64,000 nucleotides of DNA from assembly GCA_963854835.1 (NCBI GenBank), contig OY978530.1:38736751-38800750 (forward strand). Direction: 5' to 3'. Origin of the DNA: Megamerina dolium (taxonomy: Eukaryota; Arthropoda; Insecta; Diptera; Megamerinidae). Under the pieces are notes generated by a model. That model searched no databases and had not been told where the DNA came from. It saw only the letters and a list, made by a program, of their open reading frames with translations. Each line of letters begins with the position of its first letter. The stretch's first letter is position 1. Below are positions 21,295-31,473 of this stretch, in pieces. Made by a program: the position numbers and the translations under genes.

Positions 21295-21680
21295 TTATAT
21301 TCCATCAACTCTGACTACATGTCCTAAGAACCCAGTTTCTTTGGCTAAAAATGTGCATTTGTCTATCTGGACTTTTAGATTGGGTTTGTTTAAACAATTT
21401 AATATTTTACTTAGTGATTCTAGATGTTCTTCTAAACTAGTAGAAAAAACTAAGGTGTCATCTAAGTAAACGAGGCAAATTTTATTTATGTAGTCTTTCA
21501 ATATCTTCGATATTTTGAATTGGGTATCGGTCCTCGACTGTAATATTGTTTAATTTTCGATAGTCTATGACTATACGCCATTTTTGTTTTTCGGACGCGT
21601 CTAATTTTTTGGGCACTATCCAAATAGGACTATGGGCTGCTTGATTCCCTGATAATGCCTTGTGCAAGCATCTCATTTAT
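21295..21680 (-). pseudogene. Gypsy reverse transcriptase fragments
   Basis: 21482-21676 carries the RT N-terminal palm ([30 protein letters not shown]) and 21295-21501 the YLDDTLVFS catalytic motif with LEEHLESL. The segment between them, including the motif A Asp, is deleted around 21490-21500. Non-functional. Confidence 0.85.
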
Positions 21681-22330
21681 TTGCCTAGTAACTTCGTCTC
21701 TATGCACTTCTGGATATCTATATAATTTTGAAAATATTGGTGTATCGTTTTTAGTAATTATTCTGTGTTTGGTCTCATTTGAAAATTTTAAATTATCGTT
21801 ATTGTTAAAGAAAACTTTCTTATTTTTCCTAAAAACCTTACTTAGCAATTCTAATTCGTATATGTTCAAAGGTTTAGTATTAATACGTTCCATTAAGGTG
21901 CAATTGTTGATTTCATTGTTAAAAATTTCAATTACATTTTCTTGATAGACCAATTTCCTATAAAACTCTTCTTCTTCAGAAAGGCAAAGTGTTATAACAG
22001 AGTTATTTGTTATAAGCTGCCTATTCGAGTAACTTATAGTACAATTCAAATCTTTCAAAATGTTATTGCCGATTATGACATCGTATGCGTTATTCAAGTT
22101 AAATTCCAAAAATTCACAGAAGTAGTTATCTAAGTTAAACTCTTTAAATATTGGAAATTTACACAATGACTTTGTAGTGACCTCTTTACCAATGGCCTTG
22201 ACTGAAACGTTAACGTTATATTTCCATTTTGGATGACATAAGTTTTTATTAATGATGCTAAACTCAGCGCCGGTATCGATAATGAAATAAAGAGTTTTTA
22301 CATGATTTTTAGTGATTATATGGGTAATTT
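21630..22330 (-). pseudogene. Gypsy protease to RT N-terminus
   Basis: A single minus-strand frame runs from about 22330, with the aspartic protease active site FIIDTGAEFSI at about 22275, through the conserved IIGNNILKDLN near 22060, to the RT entry [21 protein letters not shown] and IRESSSP at 21630. A frameshift follows into the RT fragments. Confidence 0.8.
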
Positions 22331-22339
22331 TTTCTGTTG

Positions 22340-23283
22340 TGTGGATTTATATCACAATCCCCTATTTCCATCGGCGTTACTGTGTTGTGTCGATTGGGAT
22401 TTTGTGAATTTTTTGAAAGCTTATGGTTTGCTGTGATTGTGATATCCTAAAGTTTGGAAAAGTTTGGGGGTTAGTGTGATTTAGAATCTCTAAAATATCT
22501 ATTGTTGTTTTTATGGAACGTGTTACTTTGTCTGTAATCACTTGAATTATTTGAATAGGAATTATTGTTTGTATTGTAATTGTCTTGTATTATATTTGTT
22601 TTGAATTCTCTTGTATTTGAATAATAGGAATTATTGTTTGTATTGTAATTGTCTTGTCTATTGTCGGTGTTGTCGCTAAAATTAAGCCTTGTTTAACTTT
22701 TAACTTTATAGTTTACAGGCCCACACATGGTAGAGTTTTGGTGACGTGCTTCCAATATGATTTTAAAAGCGTTCTCTAATGTTGTGGGTTTTCTAGCAAA
22801 TATCATGGTTTTGGTTGAATCTAGGAGGTATTCTCTAAATGTATTCAGTGCGATTCTATTAATTTCGTATGTCGTGTATGTTCCGTCTTCATGTGTTAGG
22901 GTTCTATTATTTAATCGATTTATAATATTATTAATTTCAAAGTAGCATTTTTCGATTGTACCGTTTAATTTACAAGTTTTAAGTTTATCCATTAGTTCAT
23001 TACCTGTTCTTTTCTCACCAAACTGGTTTACTAAAACTTTTTTGAGTTTTGTCCAATTTTCAATACTTCCGCTTGTATATAAAGCTCTGCCTGAGCACTT
23101 AGTTTTTATAAAATTGAATAATAGGGCGTTAGTGCCTTGATTAAAGTTTTCTAGAGTTGGTAAAATGCTTTCTACTTGGTCGATAAATTCGGGCAATTGG
23201 TTGAAATCAGTGCCATCGAATTCTTTGATATTTTTTATGCACGTTAGCATAAGGTTAATGGCGTTGATATCGTTTGTATTCAT
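22340..23283 (-). pseudogene. Gypsy gag
   Basis: The preferred start is ATG at 23281-23283 (MNTNDINAINLMLTCIKNI); the frame is open 5' to 23670 but that part is not gag-like. Conserved gag helices follow: FNQLPEFIDQVESILPTLE, CSGRALYTSGSIENW, TKLKKVLVNQFGEKRT. A stop lies at 22693; the Asn/Tyr-rich nucleocapsid-like tail is readable to about 22400 in shifted frames. Confidence 0.75.
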
Positions 23284-23699
23284 TTTTATACATGGAGTTA
23301 TTAATTTATATTTAAATTTATGTAAATTTATAAATTTATTTATTGGTAGCGTATTAATGCGTGAACTTAAATTATGAAAGATGCATCGTTTTCTTTCCAG
23401 CACATACACATGTACACGTATGACTATATGATTTAAAGTTAACGTACTAAATTTACCGGTACGGAGTGCGTCGCATTTGGTGATACTCGTTTTCCGCTTT
23501 TTTTTCTTTAATGAAACTCCAGTGATGGTTAATCTTCCTTTCGATGAAAGCACCAAGAAGTTCCTCTCGTTCCCCTTGATATAATTTCGTATTATATGTT
23601 TTATAAGTTTTGAGTTTTTTTTTCCTCGTCGCCAGTTATGTTCTATTGAGCATACATACGGGACGGTCATGGAACGGTCATTAGTCGTCGTTGTAGTCG

Positions 23700-24110
23700 G
23701 ACGTGTTTATTCTTTTTTTCTTTGAGTTTTAATTTACAAACTAATTAATTGATTGAGTTGATCTAAAAGATTGATCATAAGAATCGTGCAATATTGTTGA
23801 TCAGTTGTTGTATGGTGTGTCGTGAAAAAGAAAACAAAGAAGCTATTTGTTGACGCACTTGCATTTGTGAAAGACATTAAACAAAACATTAAATATCCAC
23901 ATGAATACTAAATTAGCAACAACAGAACTAAAGAATCAATTTTAACGGTATCAACTATATATCATATTCTGTGTGTAGTTCTCCTCACTTTGTGCACTCT
24001 GAGTATTGTTCTCTTCATATATTCTCTTTCTCTTCAATTCGCCGCTGTTGATGTGACTCTCTTGGCTTTACATAAATTGAAACTGTTGTTGTTATCTATT
24101 TTACCTATCT
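23700..24110. other. Junction of gypsy 5' region and CR1 5' UTR
   Basis: AT-rich, no gene recognised. It must contain the gypsy 5' LTR or leader and the start of the CR1-group LINE, but I could not place the border. Confidence 0.3.
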
Positions 24111-24114
24111 GAGT

Positions 24115-25044
24115 TTGCTAATGTCGCCATCTCCTAGACTGACGCGTCAGCAGCAGCTCGCTCATAAGGCGTGCAGTAAATCTGTAAATTCGCCTAAACA
24201 GGAGATTAGCGGCAATGCAATAAACTCGGTCGCTGCACAACTTCATGGATTGGAAGTGCGATTGAATGCAAGTATTACAGAACAGATAAAACTACTTGAA
24301 GATCGCCTTCTATCATATTCTGATAATTTGCATAAAAGTCTTGCTAGTGAATTGAGCAGTGCTGAGGGTAGACTTATGGACAAGGTGGAGAGTGAAATTG
24401 GTACTATAAGTGACAAATTTAAAGAGTACGATAGTAAAGTTTTTACACTTGAAAATAAGATTTGTGCTCTATCTACTCGGTGTGAGGAGTTGGCTAAGCA
24501 AATTACTGACAATAAAAACAACAATAGCAACAACGCTGTGGATCATTCGTCGGATGCCATACTCTACGGATTGCCGTTTTCTAAATCCGAAAATCTCAAA
24601 AGCATTTTTAATTGTATCTGCCGGGCCATCGATTTCATGTCACCACAAATTAAGAACATATTTCGTGTTAAGCCTAAAGCTGATAATATCAATTCACTAG
24701 TGGTTGTAAAGTTTTACACTCCTTTCGATCGTAATCAGGTCTTGAAGGCTTTTGGCGATTATAGGAGACAGTGGAAGAGGGCAGTGAATTTAAGGTTGGC
24801 GGGGCTTGACTTGGAAAACGATGTGTTCATACATGAAAGTCTTGATGTGGAGACTAGAAGGCTTTTGCATGCTGCGATTTCCCTTAAGCGTACCAAGACT
24901 ATCTTTAATGCTTTCACTTATCGTGGCTCTGTTCACATTCGACTTCAAAAGAATTCTGAATGTATACGCGTTGGTAGCGTGGAGGATTTGGAGAGAGCAG
25001 TTAGTTCTGGTGGATCTAAAGGTGCTGAAAATATCAATAAATAG
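24115..25044 (+). CDS. CR1-group LINE ORF1
   Basis: 309 codons, intact, starting MLMSPSPRLTRQQQLAHKAC. Residues about 40-145 are rich in heptad Leu/Ile/Glu/Lys and predicted coiled coil (trimerisation); residues 150-290 resemble the RRM-like and C-terminal domains of LINE ORF1 proteins (AILYGLPFSKSENLKSIF, NSLVVVKFYTPFDRNQVL, DVETRRLLHAAISLKR). No zinc knuckle. Expected to bind LINE RNA. An alternative start at 24121 (MSPSP) is possible. Confidence 0.8.
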   Translation: MLMSPSPRLTRQQQLAHKACSKSVNSPKQEISGNAINSVAAQLHGLEVRLNASITEQIKLLEDRLLSYSDNLHKSLASELSSAEGRLMDKVESEIGTISDKFKEYDSKVFTLENKICALSTRCEELAKQITDNKNNNSNNAVDHSSDAILYGLPFSKSENLKSIFNCICRAIDFMSPQIKNIFRVKPKADNINSLVVVKFYTPFDRNQVLKAFGDYRRQWKRAVNLRLAGLDLENDVFIHESLDVETRRLLHAAISLKRTKTIFNAFTYRGSVHIRLQKNSECIRVGSVEDLERAVSSGGSKGAENINK

Positions 25045-25074
25045 TTTAATTATTACTACGTATTCTTGTTTGTA

Positions 25075-25440
25075 GTGGGTGCCGTAGCTCAGTGGTTAGT
25101 TGTTCGCCTTCTGATCTGTAGGTCGGTGGTTCAATCCCCGGCTGATGCATAACAAATTTAATATCGATAAGATTTTTCTTTCGAACGGTACCCACCTGTC
25201 GGCAAGCAATTGGCAATTCTTCCGACAGTAACAACTTGCCATGAAAAAGCTTCTACAAGAACTCTGTGACAAAGCTCAGAAAAAGTGATGTCACAAGTGT
25301 TCTGCCGTTCGGAACCGGCTAAAATAAGTAGGTCCCTTCTAATACTGTCTAAAATTTAAGACGCACAACAGTAATGGAAGAGAAGCTCGGCCAATGAGCC
25401 CTTTGGGGCTTTATGTGCCACATATTTATTTTATAGATTG
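25075..25440 (+). repeat. tRNA-derived SINE copy 1
   Basis: Head at 25080-25150 with RNA polymerase III promoter boxes A and B. It is not a functional tRNA: the anticodon arm does not fold into a normal 5 bp stem and 7-base loop, and no acceptor stem is formed. The body runs to GCTTTATGTGCCACATATTT. Confidence 0.85.
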
Positions 25441-25891
25441 ATTGTGACATTTCCATTTTCTTGATTTATTCAATTCGCCGCAAACAGAGCAGTTTGTAAG
25501 TTGTATTGGTAGCTGAAGAGTCACTTGTGTGTTTGTGTCACTTGAATAATGACAATTTCGCTTATTTCGTAGTGAGCTTCATCACCGAACTCAATTTAAG
25601 GGTAAGTCATCATCTTACTAAACACAGATTTTGGAAATAAATTTCTACAATTTGTAAATGCTGCCCGGTAGTAAGCCATTTCATGATGAAATATCAACCA
25701 ATTCTGACATGTCGGTCATTAATTACGGCACAAAATTGTACCGAATAATTCAAAATTTCTGGAAAAGGTTTCATTGAATGTATGAATTGTAACTTTTGCA
25801 GCTTTTCGTGATATTTTGTATATTTGATAATACAGGGTTATTTTTTAAGAGACTTCGGATTTGATTAAAAAAAATACATAAAATTCAGAGA

Positions 25892-26250
25892 AATGTATGG
25901 GTGCCGTGGCTCAGTGGTTAGTGTGTTGGCCTTCTGATCTGTAGGTCGTGGTTCAATCCCCGGCTCATGCATAACAAATTTAATATCGAAAAGATTTTTC
26001 TTTCGAACGGTACCCACCTGTCGGCAAGCAATTGGCAATTCTTCCGACAGTAACAACTTGCCATGAAAAAGCTTCTACAAGAACTCTGTGACAAAGCTCA
26101 GAAAAAGTGATGTCACAAGTGTTCTGCCGTTCGGAACCGGCTAAAATAAGTAGGTCCCTTCTAATATTGTCCAAAATTTAAGACGCACAACAGTAATGGA
26201 AGAGAAGCTCGGCCAATGAGCCCTTTGGGGCTTTATGTGGCCACATATTT
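25892..26250 (+). repeat. tRNA-derived SINE copy 2
   Basis: Very close to copy 1; box A reads TGGCTCAGTGG. The 3' end GCTTTATGTGGCCACATATTT leads into a T-rich tail at 26250-26265. Confidence 0.85.
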
Positions 26251-26400
26251 ATTTTTTTTTATTTTTTATTCTTGTTTGTATCTATTGCATTCTTCATTCT
26301 TCTACCTATATTCACTTTTACACTTTCGTTCATCTTCTGCTTTATGTCTTATCATTCTTTTTTCATTACTCTTATCTCCCTTAATACTACTTCTAAATAA

Positions 26401-28584
26401 ATGCTTACTGTTTGCTGTTATCATCTTTCTGGTGTTATGGTTGTGAATGAAATTGATTACAGCGCTGATGAAAGTCACAAAACCTTGATCAATATCATGT
26501 GTAGACGCCACAAGGGTCTTAAAATTGTACACTTCTATGCCCGGAGTCTTAATGATTTTAAACTTGATTGTGTAAAGTATGCATTTGGGGATTCCTTGGT
26601 TGACGTCATATTTGTTTCTGAAACGTGGTTTGAAAGTGATGTGAAGGATGAATACCTCAACTTAAGAAATTATAAACTATTTCGCAATGACAGGTGTGAT
26701 CGAAGAGGTGGGGGTGTTGCAATCTATTGTAGATGTAGTCTAAATGTAAAGTTTTTGAATAAATCTAGTGGATCAGAGATAGAGTTCATAAATATAGAAA
26801 TTTTTGATACTAGTACTAAAATTTTTCTCTCCTGCGTTTATAACCCCAATCACAGCTTCTGTATTGACCCGTTGTTCACTTCCATTTCTAATTGTGTGAT
26901 TGACTATGATCACTTTGTTCTATGTGGTGACTTTAATCTGAACCTTTTAACTAATAATAGTTACATTAAGCGATTTATTGATGGTTTATATGAGGTTGGT
27001 CTCAGCATTGTCAATACTAATATCCCGACTAGATTTGCAAGCAACTCTCAACCTAGCTTACTTGACATATTTGTGGTATCTGATATCTCTTTGGTGTTAT
27101 TATTTGATCAAATATCTTTTATCTCTGATCATGACTTAATTTTTTGTACTTTGAATATTGGTCTTAGTCCAGTCGTCTCGGAGAACATGTTTGTCTATCG
27201 TGATTATAAATTCATTGATTTCACATCTTTGTACAATGACTTACTTGATACCGATTGGTCTACCTGTTGGTTTTTTAGTTCAGTTGATGATAAATTAAAC
27301 TACTTTATTACTGAGCTTACTAAACTATTTGACAAACATGTTCCTTTGAGAACTCGCCGTGTGATCAATAGCTCGTGTCCCTGGTTTACGCAAAATGTAA
27401 AATTAGCATTGAAGAAACGTCACAAAACTTACAATAAATGGAAAAAAAATCCAACTGAATGCAACCTTCTGGATTACAAAAGGGCAAGGAATGAAGCTAC
27501 CTCTATGGTCAGGTTGTCGAAGAAGATGTTTTTTAGATCGAAGCTTCAATCTTCATTACCGTCAAAACAGCTGTGGCACAATTTAAAAAGTATTGGTGTG
27601 TGTTGTAGTAACTCTGAAACATGTCGGATTGATCCCCAAGAACTCAATGACTTTTTTATTGTTAACACTGCTTCCAATTTGCCTAAGATTCTCCATCACA
27701 AAACTTCTACCAAATTTCAAGACCGGTTTCAGTTTGATGCTGTGTGTGAAATGGATGTTGCACGTTGTTTAAACAAAATTAAGTCTAATGCTGTTGGAGA
27801 GGATGGTATTGCTATTAAGTTCATTAAACTGGTATTGCCCTACGTATTGAGTCCTCTAACACACATTGTTAACCATTGTTTTACTTCCTCCTGTTTTCCA
27901 AAAATTTGGAAAATGGCAACAGTCATACCCATTGCAAAAAAATCCATGCCTTCAACACCTGCTGATTTTCGTCCAATAAGCATACTGTCATGTTTATCAA
28001 AAGTCTGCGAGTCCCTTATGGCTGAGCAGATTTCCAGTCACATCAGTGGGTGTGGTCTCATATCTCCTCTTCAATCTGGTTTTCGCGCTGGACATAGTTG
28101 CTCCACCGCAGTAGTAAAAATTTTGGAAGATATTAGAATACAGTATGACAAAAAACATTTGACTCTGTTGTGTCTCTTGGATTTCTCAAAAGCATTTGAT
28201 AGTGTTAACCACTCTCTGCTGTGTATAAAGCTGAGACAATACTTCGGATTCTCGAATACTGCTGTTCGTTTGAAGGAAAGTTATTTAAAGGAGAGGTCTC
28301 AAAGGGTTAAAGTGGGTAATGATTATTCTGCTTTTAACAGGGTAACTAGTGGTGTACCACAAGGCTCTGTTCTTGGGCCCCTTCTTTTCTCATTATTTTA
28401 CAGTCTGCAGTTATGTCAACATGCATGTATATGCTGATGACCTTCAACTTTACTTGTCAAGCCCTATTGGTCTTGTTGAGGATTTGTGTTTTAGAGTTAA
28501 TGAGGATCTTTGTTCTATTGGCGAGTGGGCGACTGTAAATTTGCTACAGTTGAACCCCTTGAAATCGAATGTTCTTCCAATTTC
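26401..28584 (+). pseudogene. CR1-group LINE ORF2, 5' and central part
   Basis: The frame 26401-28437 holds the APE endonuclease (HFYARSLND, FVSETWFES, LCGDFNLNLL, LLDIFVVSD, ISDHDLIFC) and the RT up to GVPQGSVLGPLLFSLF. The first endonuclease motif has Tyr-Ala-Arg where Asn is usual in family members, a possible loss of a metal-binding residue. A frameshift near 28400 moves the catalytic YADDLQLY into the next frame (28349-28597). LOA-like copy 1 then interrupts the gene. Confidence 0.85.
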
Positions 28585-28596
28585 TAAAATATCTTA

Positions 28597-31322
28597 GGTT
28601 AGGTTAGGTTAGGTTATGCGGCCGCCCCCCGAATGGGGGGCGCACTTAGGCCAAATAATTGGCCCATTGTGTCACCATGCATCGTTGATGCCTATCATCC
28701 TATCTCCTCTGTTAAGCGGAACCATTGGGATTTCCTAATGAATAGAGCAATGTCCCTGACATCTATGGGTGCAAGCTCAGTGGTATCTATAAAAAAGGCA
28801 CTCCCCAATAGAGTGTGCCTTCTGCGTGCCAAGGCGGGGCATCTACAGAGGAAGTGGTAAACACTTTCCTCCTCTTCCTCGTCCTGGCAGCTGCGACAGA
28901 AATCGTTGGCCGGTAAGCCGAGCCTTGCAACATGCCTACCCACAAGCCAGTGGCCCGTGAGTACGGCGATTACATTACTTATGGTTTTCCTGCCCATTGA
29001 CAACAGTGAACGGGTTCGTCTATTGTCAAGGGTTGGCCAGATTTTCCTAGTGGTAGCACAAGAGCTCTCATCCCGCCATCTTCTATTGGCAATGGTGAGA
29101 TAATGTTGTGTAATAAGAAGCTTGCATGTTGCAAGCGGAATTCCGGCTTGATGAGATGGATAGATCTCTGGCAACTTAGTGCCCGATCTCGCCAATTCAT
29201 CTTCCTCACAGTTTCCTGGAATGTCCCTATGCCCCGGTACCCATACAATGTGAACATTGTAGTACTCCGCTAGCTCGTTAAGAGCTGTGCGGCATTTAAG
29301 GGCAAGTGCCGATTTGGCGAACGCTCCTGCGAGAGTTTTAATGGCAGCTTGACTGTCCGTGTAGATAAAAACTTTGAAGGATATTGTATTACAGCTAAGC
29401 CACGTTGCCGCCTCCTTTATAGCCATTATCTCGGCTTGAAAAACACTGCAAAAGTCGGGTAATCGGAACTTGAGCTTAATGCGTAAGGAATCAGAAAAGA
29501 CGCCACCTCCTACCCTACCCTCCAATTTGGAGCCATCTGTGTACAATTGTACCGATTGAACTCCAGTTTCATTGACAATACCCCTATTCCATTCTTCCCT
29601 CGAGGGTATGTGGGTTGAGAAACTATTGTCAAAGCATGGTATGGGGATGGTATAGTCGATGGCATTCAGAATCGTAGTGCACTCCCCCAGGATCCTTGAG
29701 TGTCCGTATCCTGGTTGAGCCCAGCGTGAAGCTATGTTTAGTCTAATTGCTGATATCAGAGCTCTCTGCCTGCCAAATAAATCTACGGGGAGTAGATGCA
29801 GTAGCGAGTAGAGTGCTTTTGACGGGGTGATTCTTAGAGCGCCTGTTGTCAACACCGCAGACGTCCTTTGAACCTTGTCTATTTGTCGTCTATGTACCTC
29901 CTTATTTAAGGATTCCCACCAGACTATCACACCGTAAAAAAGAATTGGTCTCACGATCGCAGAGTATAGCCATGATACGATTGTAGGACTCATCCCCCAT
30001 CTTTTACCTATGGCTTTCTTACAGGAATAGAGTGCTGCAGTTGCTTTACGAACCCTTTCCATCGTGTTTGGTTTCCAACTTAGTTTCCTATATAAAGTTA
30101 TACCCAAATATTTCGCCTGTTCAGTTAGCTTTAGACTAGTTCTCCCAATTCTAGGTAAGGTAAAAATAGGTATTTTATGCTTTCTAGTAAAGAGGACTAG
30201 TTCAGTTTTGGCAGGGTTAATGGCCAGACCAGAGTTTGAAGCCCATTTGGACAGGATTGATAAGGCATGGTTCATCACTTCGGTGAGTGTATTTAAATAT
30301 TTCCCCGATGCCACAAATGCCACGTCATCTGCATAAGCCACCGCTTTGCATCCCGTGGCCTGTAAAGATATGAGAACTTCATTAATGGTTAAGTTCCACA
30401 AAAGAGGCGACAGCACACCCCCTTGAGGGGTGCCCTTAATCGCAAATCTGCTAATGCATGAGGTACCCAATTTTGAGTTTATCACTCTTTGCTTTAGCAA
30501 TAGACTAATGAATCTAATAATAGGTTCATCTACCTTAAGCATAGCAAAAGAGTTTTCGACTGCTTCTGGATTTATGTTATTGAAGGCCCTCTCAATATCT
30601 AGAAAGGTGACCAGGCTATATTCTTTGCAGTGCAAAGATGTTTCGATCTTTTGCACAAGTGAGTGAAGGGCTGTCTCAACGGACTTGCCTATGTTATATG
30701 CGTGTTGCAATGAGGAGAAAAACCTTTTATCTATAGAGCCCCTTAAGTACACATCAAATAGTCTTTCAAGGGTTTTTAATAAGAAGGATGATAGACTTAT
30801 AGGTCTAAAATCACTTGGCTTTGAGTGGGACGTTTTTCCGCCTTTAGGGATAAACACCACGTTAACTTGTAGCCATGTCCTGGAGACATAGCATAGATTA
30901 CCTCCAACCAAGGTGTTAGAAGGTCAGCACACTGCTGCATGTCTGCGGGTATAATACCATCAGGTCCTGGTGACTTGAATGGTTTAAAATTATTAATCGC
31001 CCAATTAATCTCTGTTTTACTGATTATTTTGTGCGGGACGTCGTAGATAATTCTACTAAGATTAACATTGGGAGTTCGGCCAGGGCTGTCCTCCAAACAG
31101 CCTGGAAAGTGGGTATCAATTAGTACCCGAAGAGTTACCAGACTTGAAGTGGTCCAATCACCATCCCCCTTCATAATGAAGCTGGGTGTAACTGGATTTG
31201 TTGCGAGAATCTTTCGTAGGCGGCTTGCCTCTGAAATTTCTTCTATGTTGCTGCAAAAGTCATTCCATGATGATCTTTTTGCTCTCCTAATCGCATTTTT
31301 AAACACTCGTAGGCTCTCCTTA
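28597..31322 (-). mobile_element. LOA-like LINE copy 1 (RNase H-bearing), 5'-truncated
   Basis: Flanked by a 12 bp target duplication TAAAATATCTTA (28585-28596 and 31323-31334) in the CR1 ORF2. Minus strand. Its 3' end on the plus strand reads GGTTAGGTTAGGTTAGGTTA then a GC-rich hairpin (CCCCCCGAATGGGGGG at 28624-28639). ORF1 and the endonuclease are lost by 5' truncation. An I-group affiliation (LOA, Outcast or similar) is inferred from RT followed by RNase H. Confidence 0.9.
28695..31306 (-). pseudogene. LOA-like copy 1 RT-RNase H, one frameshift
   Basis: The first block, 30797-31306, holds the RT entry (INNFKPFKSPGPDGIIPADM). A frameshift near 30850-30900 leads to 28695-30911, with FIPKGGKTSH, DFRPISLSSFLLKTLERL, FLDIERAFNN, GTPQGGVLSPLLWNL and the catalytic YADDVAFVA. 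C-terminal RNase H has all four acidic positions: YTDGSKLEG, AEIMAIKEA, YTDSQAAIK and the GNCEEDELA end. A CxxC-H-C finger (CRSCQDEEEEESVYHFLCRC) lies near the C-terminus. A single frameshift plus truncation makes it inactive but young. Confidence 0.88.
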
Positions 31323-31334
31323 TAAAATATCTTA

Positions 31335-31473
31335 CTCTCATGCTATTCATCAATTTTTCTTAACGGAACCCAACTTGAATTTGCGATCAAGGTTAGGAAT
31401 CTTGGTTTTATTATTAACTCTTCCCTTTCTTGTGAAGACCATATTAATAATGTGGTGAGTAAGTCGTATTCTG
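31335..31473 (+). pseudogene. CR1-group LINE ORF2, block after LOA insertion
   Basis: Reads on after the YADD region: EFAIKVRNLGFIINSSLS and EDHINNVVSKS, the RT thumb of CR1-group elements; it ends at the RTE2 target duplication. Confidence 0.75.

Larger units (their letters stand above)
12250..23700 (-). mobile_element. Ty3/gypsy LTR retrotransposon, degenerate, twice interrupted
   Basis: On the minus strand, reading right to left, it keeps the order gag (about 23283), protease (IIDTGAEF, about 22275), RT, RNase H, integrase zinc-binding domain and integrase C-terminus. RTE1 interrupts it at 12837-15879 and LINE copy B at 16134-20268. Large deletions remove the RT middle. LTRs and primer binding site were not recognised. 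The protein style resembles the 412/mdg1 group, but I am not certain. Confidence 0.8.
25075..26250 (+). repeat. SINE - spacer - SINE block in one target duplication
   Basis: Two copies of a tRNA-derived SINE in the same orientation: 25075-25440 and about 25892-26250, separated by 450 bp without recognised features. Each has a tRNA-like head with box A (TAGCTCAGTGG; TGGCTCAGTGG in the second) and box B (GGTTCAATCCC), a common body (CGAACGGTACCCACCTGTCG) and a 3' end GAGCCCTTTGGGGCTTTATG. The direct repeat TATTCTTGTTTGTA occurs only outside the whole block (25061-25074 and about 26267-26280), so the block behaves as one insertion. Confidence 0.85.

Noticed and set aside
25080..25150. tRNA genes (here and at 25897, 35902, 39738)
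   Set aside because: Box A and box B are present but no acceptor stem or normal anticodon arm forms, and each is followed by the same long body; they are SINE heads.
28597..28617. A genuine telomeric array
   Set aside because: Only about four pentamers, inside a target duplication and attached to a LINE 3' end.
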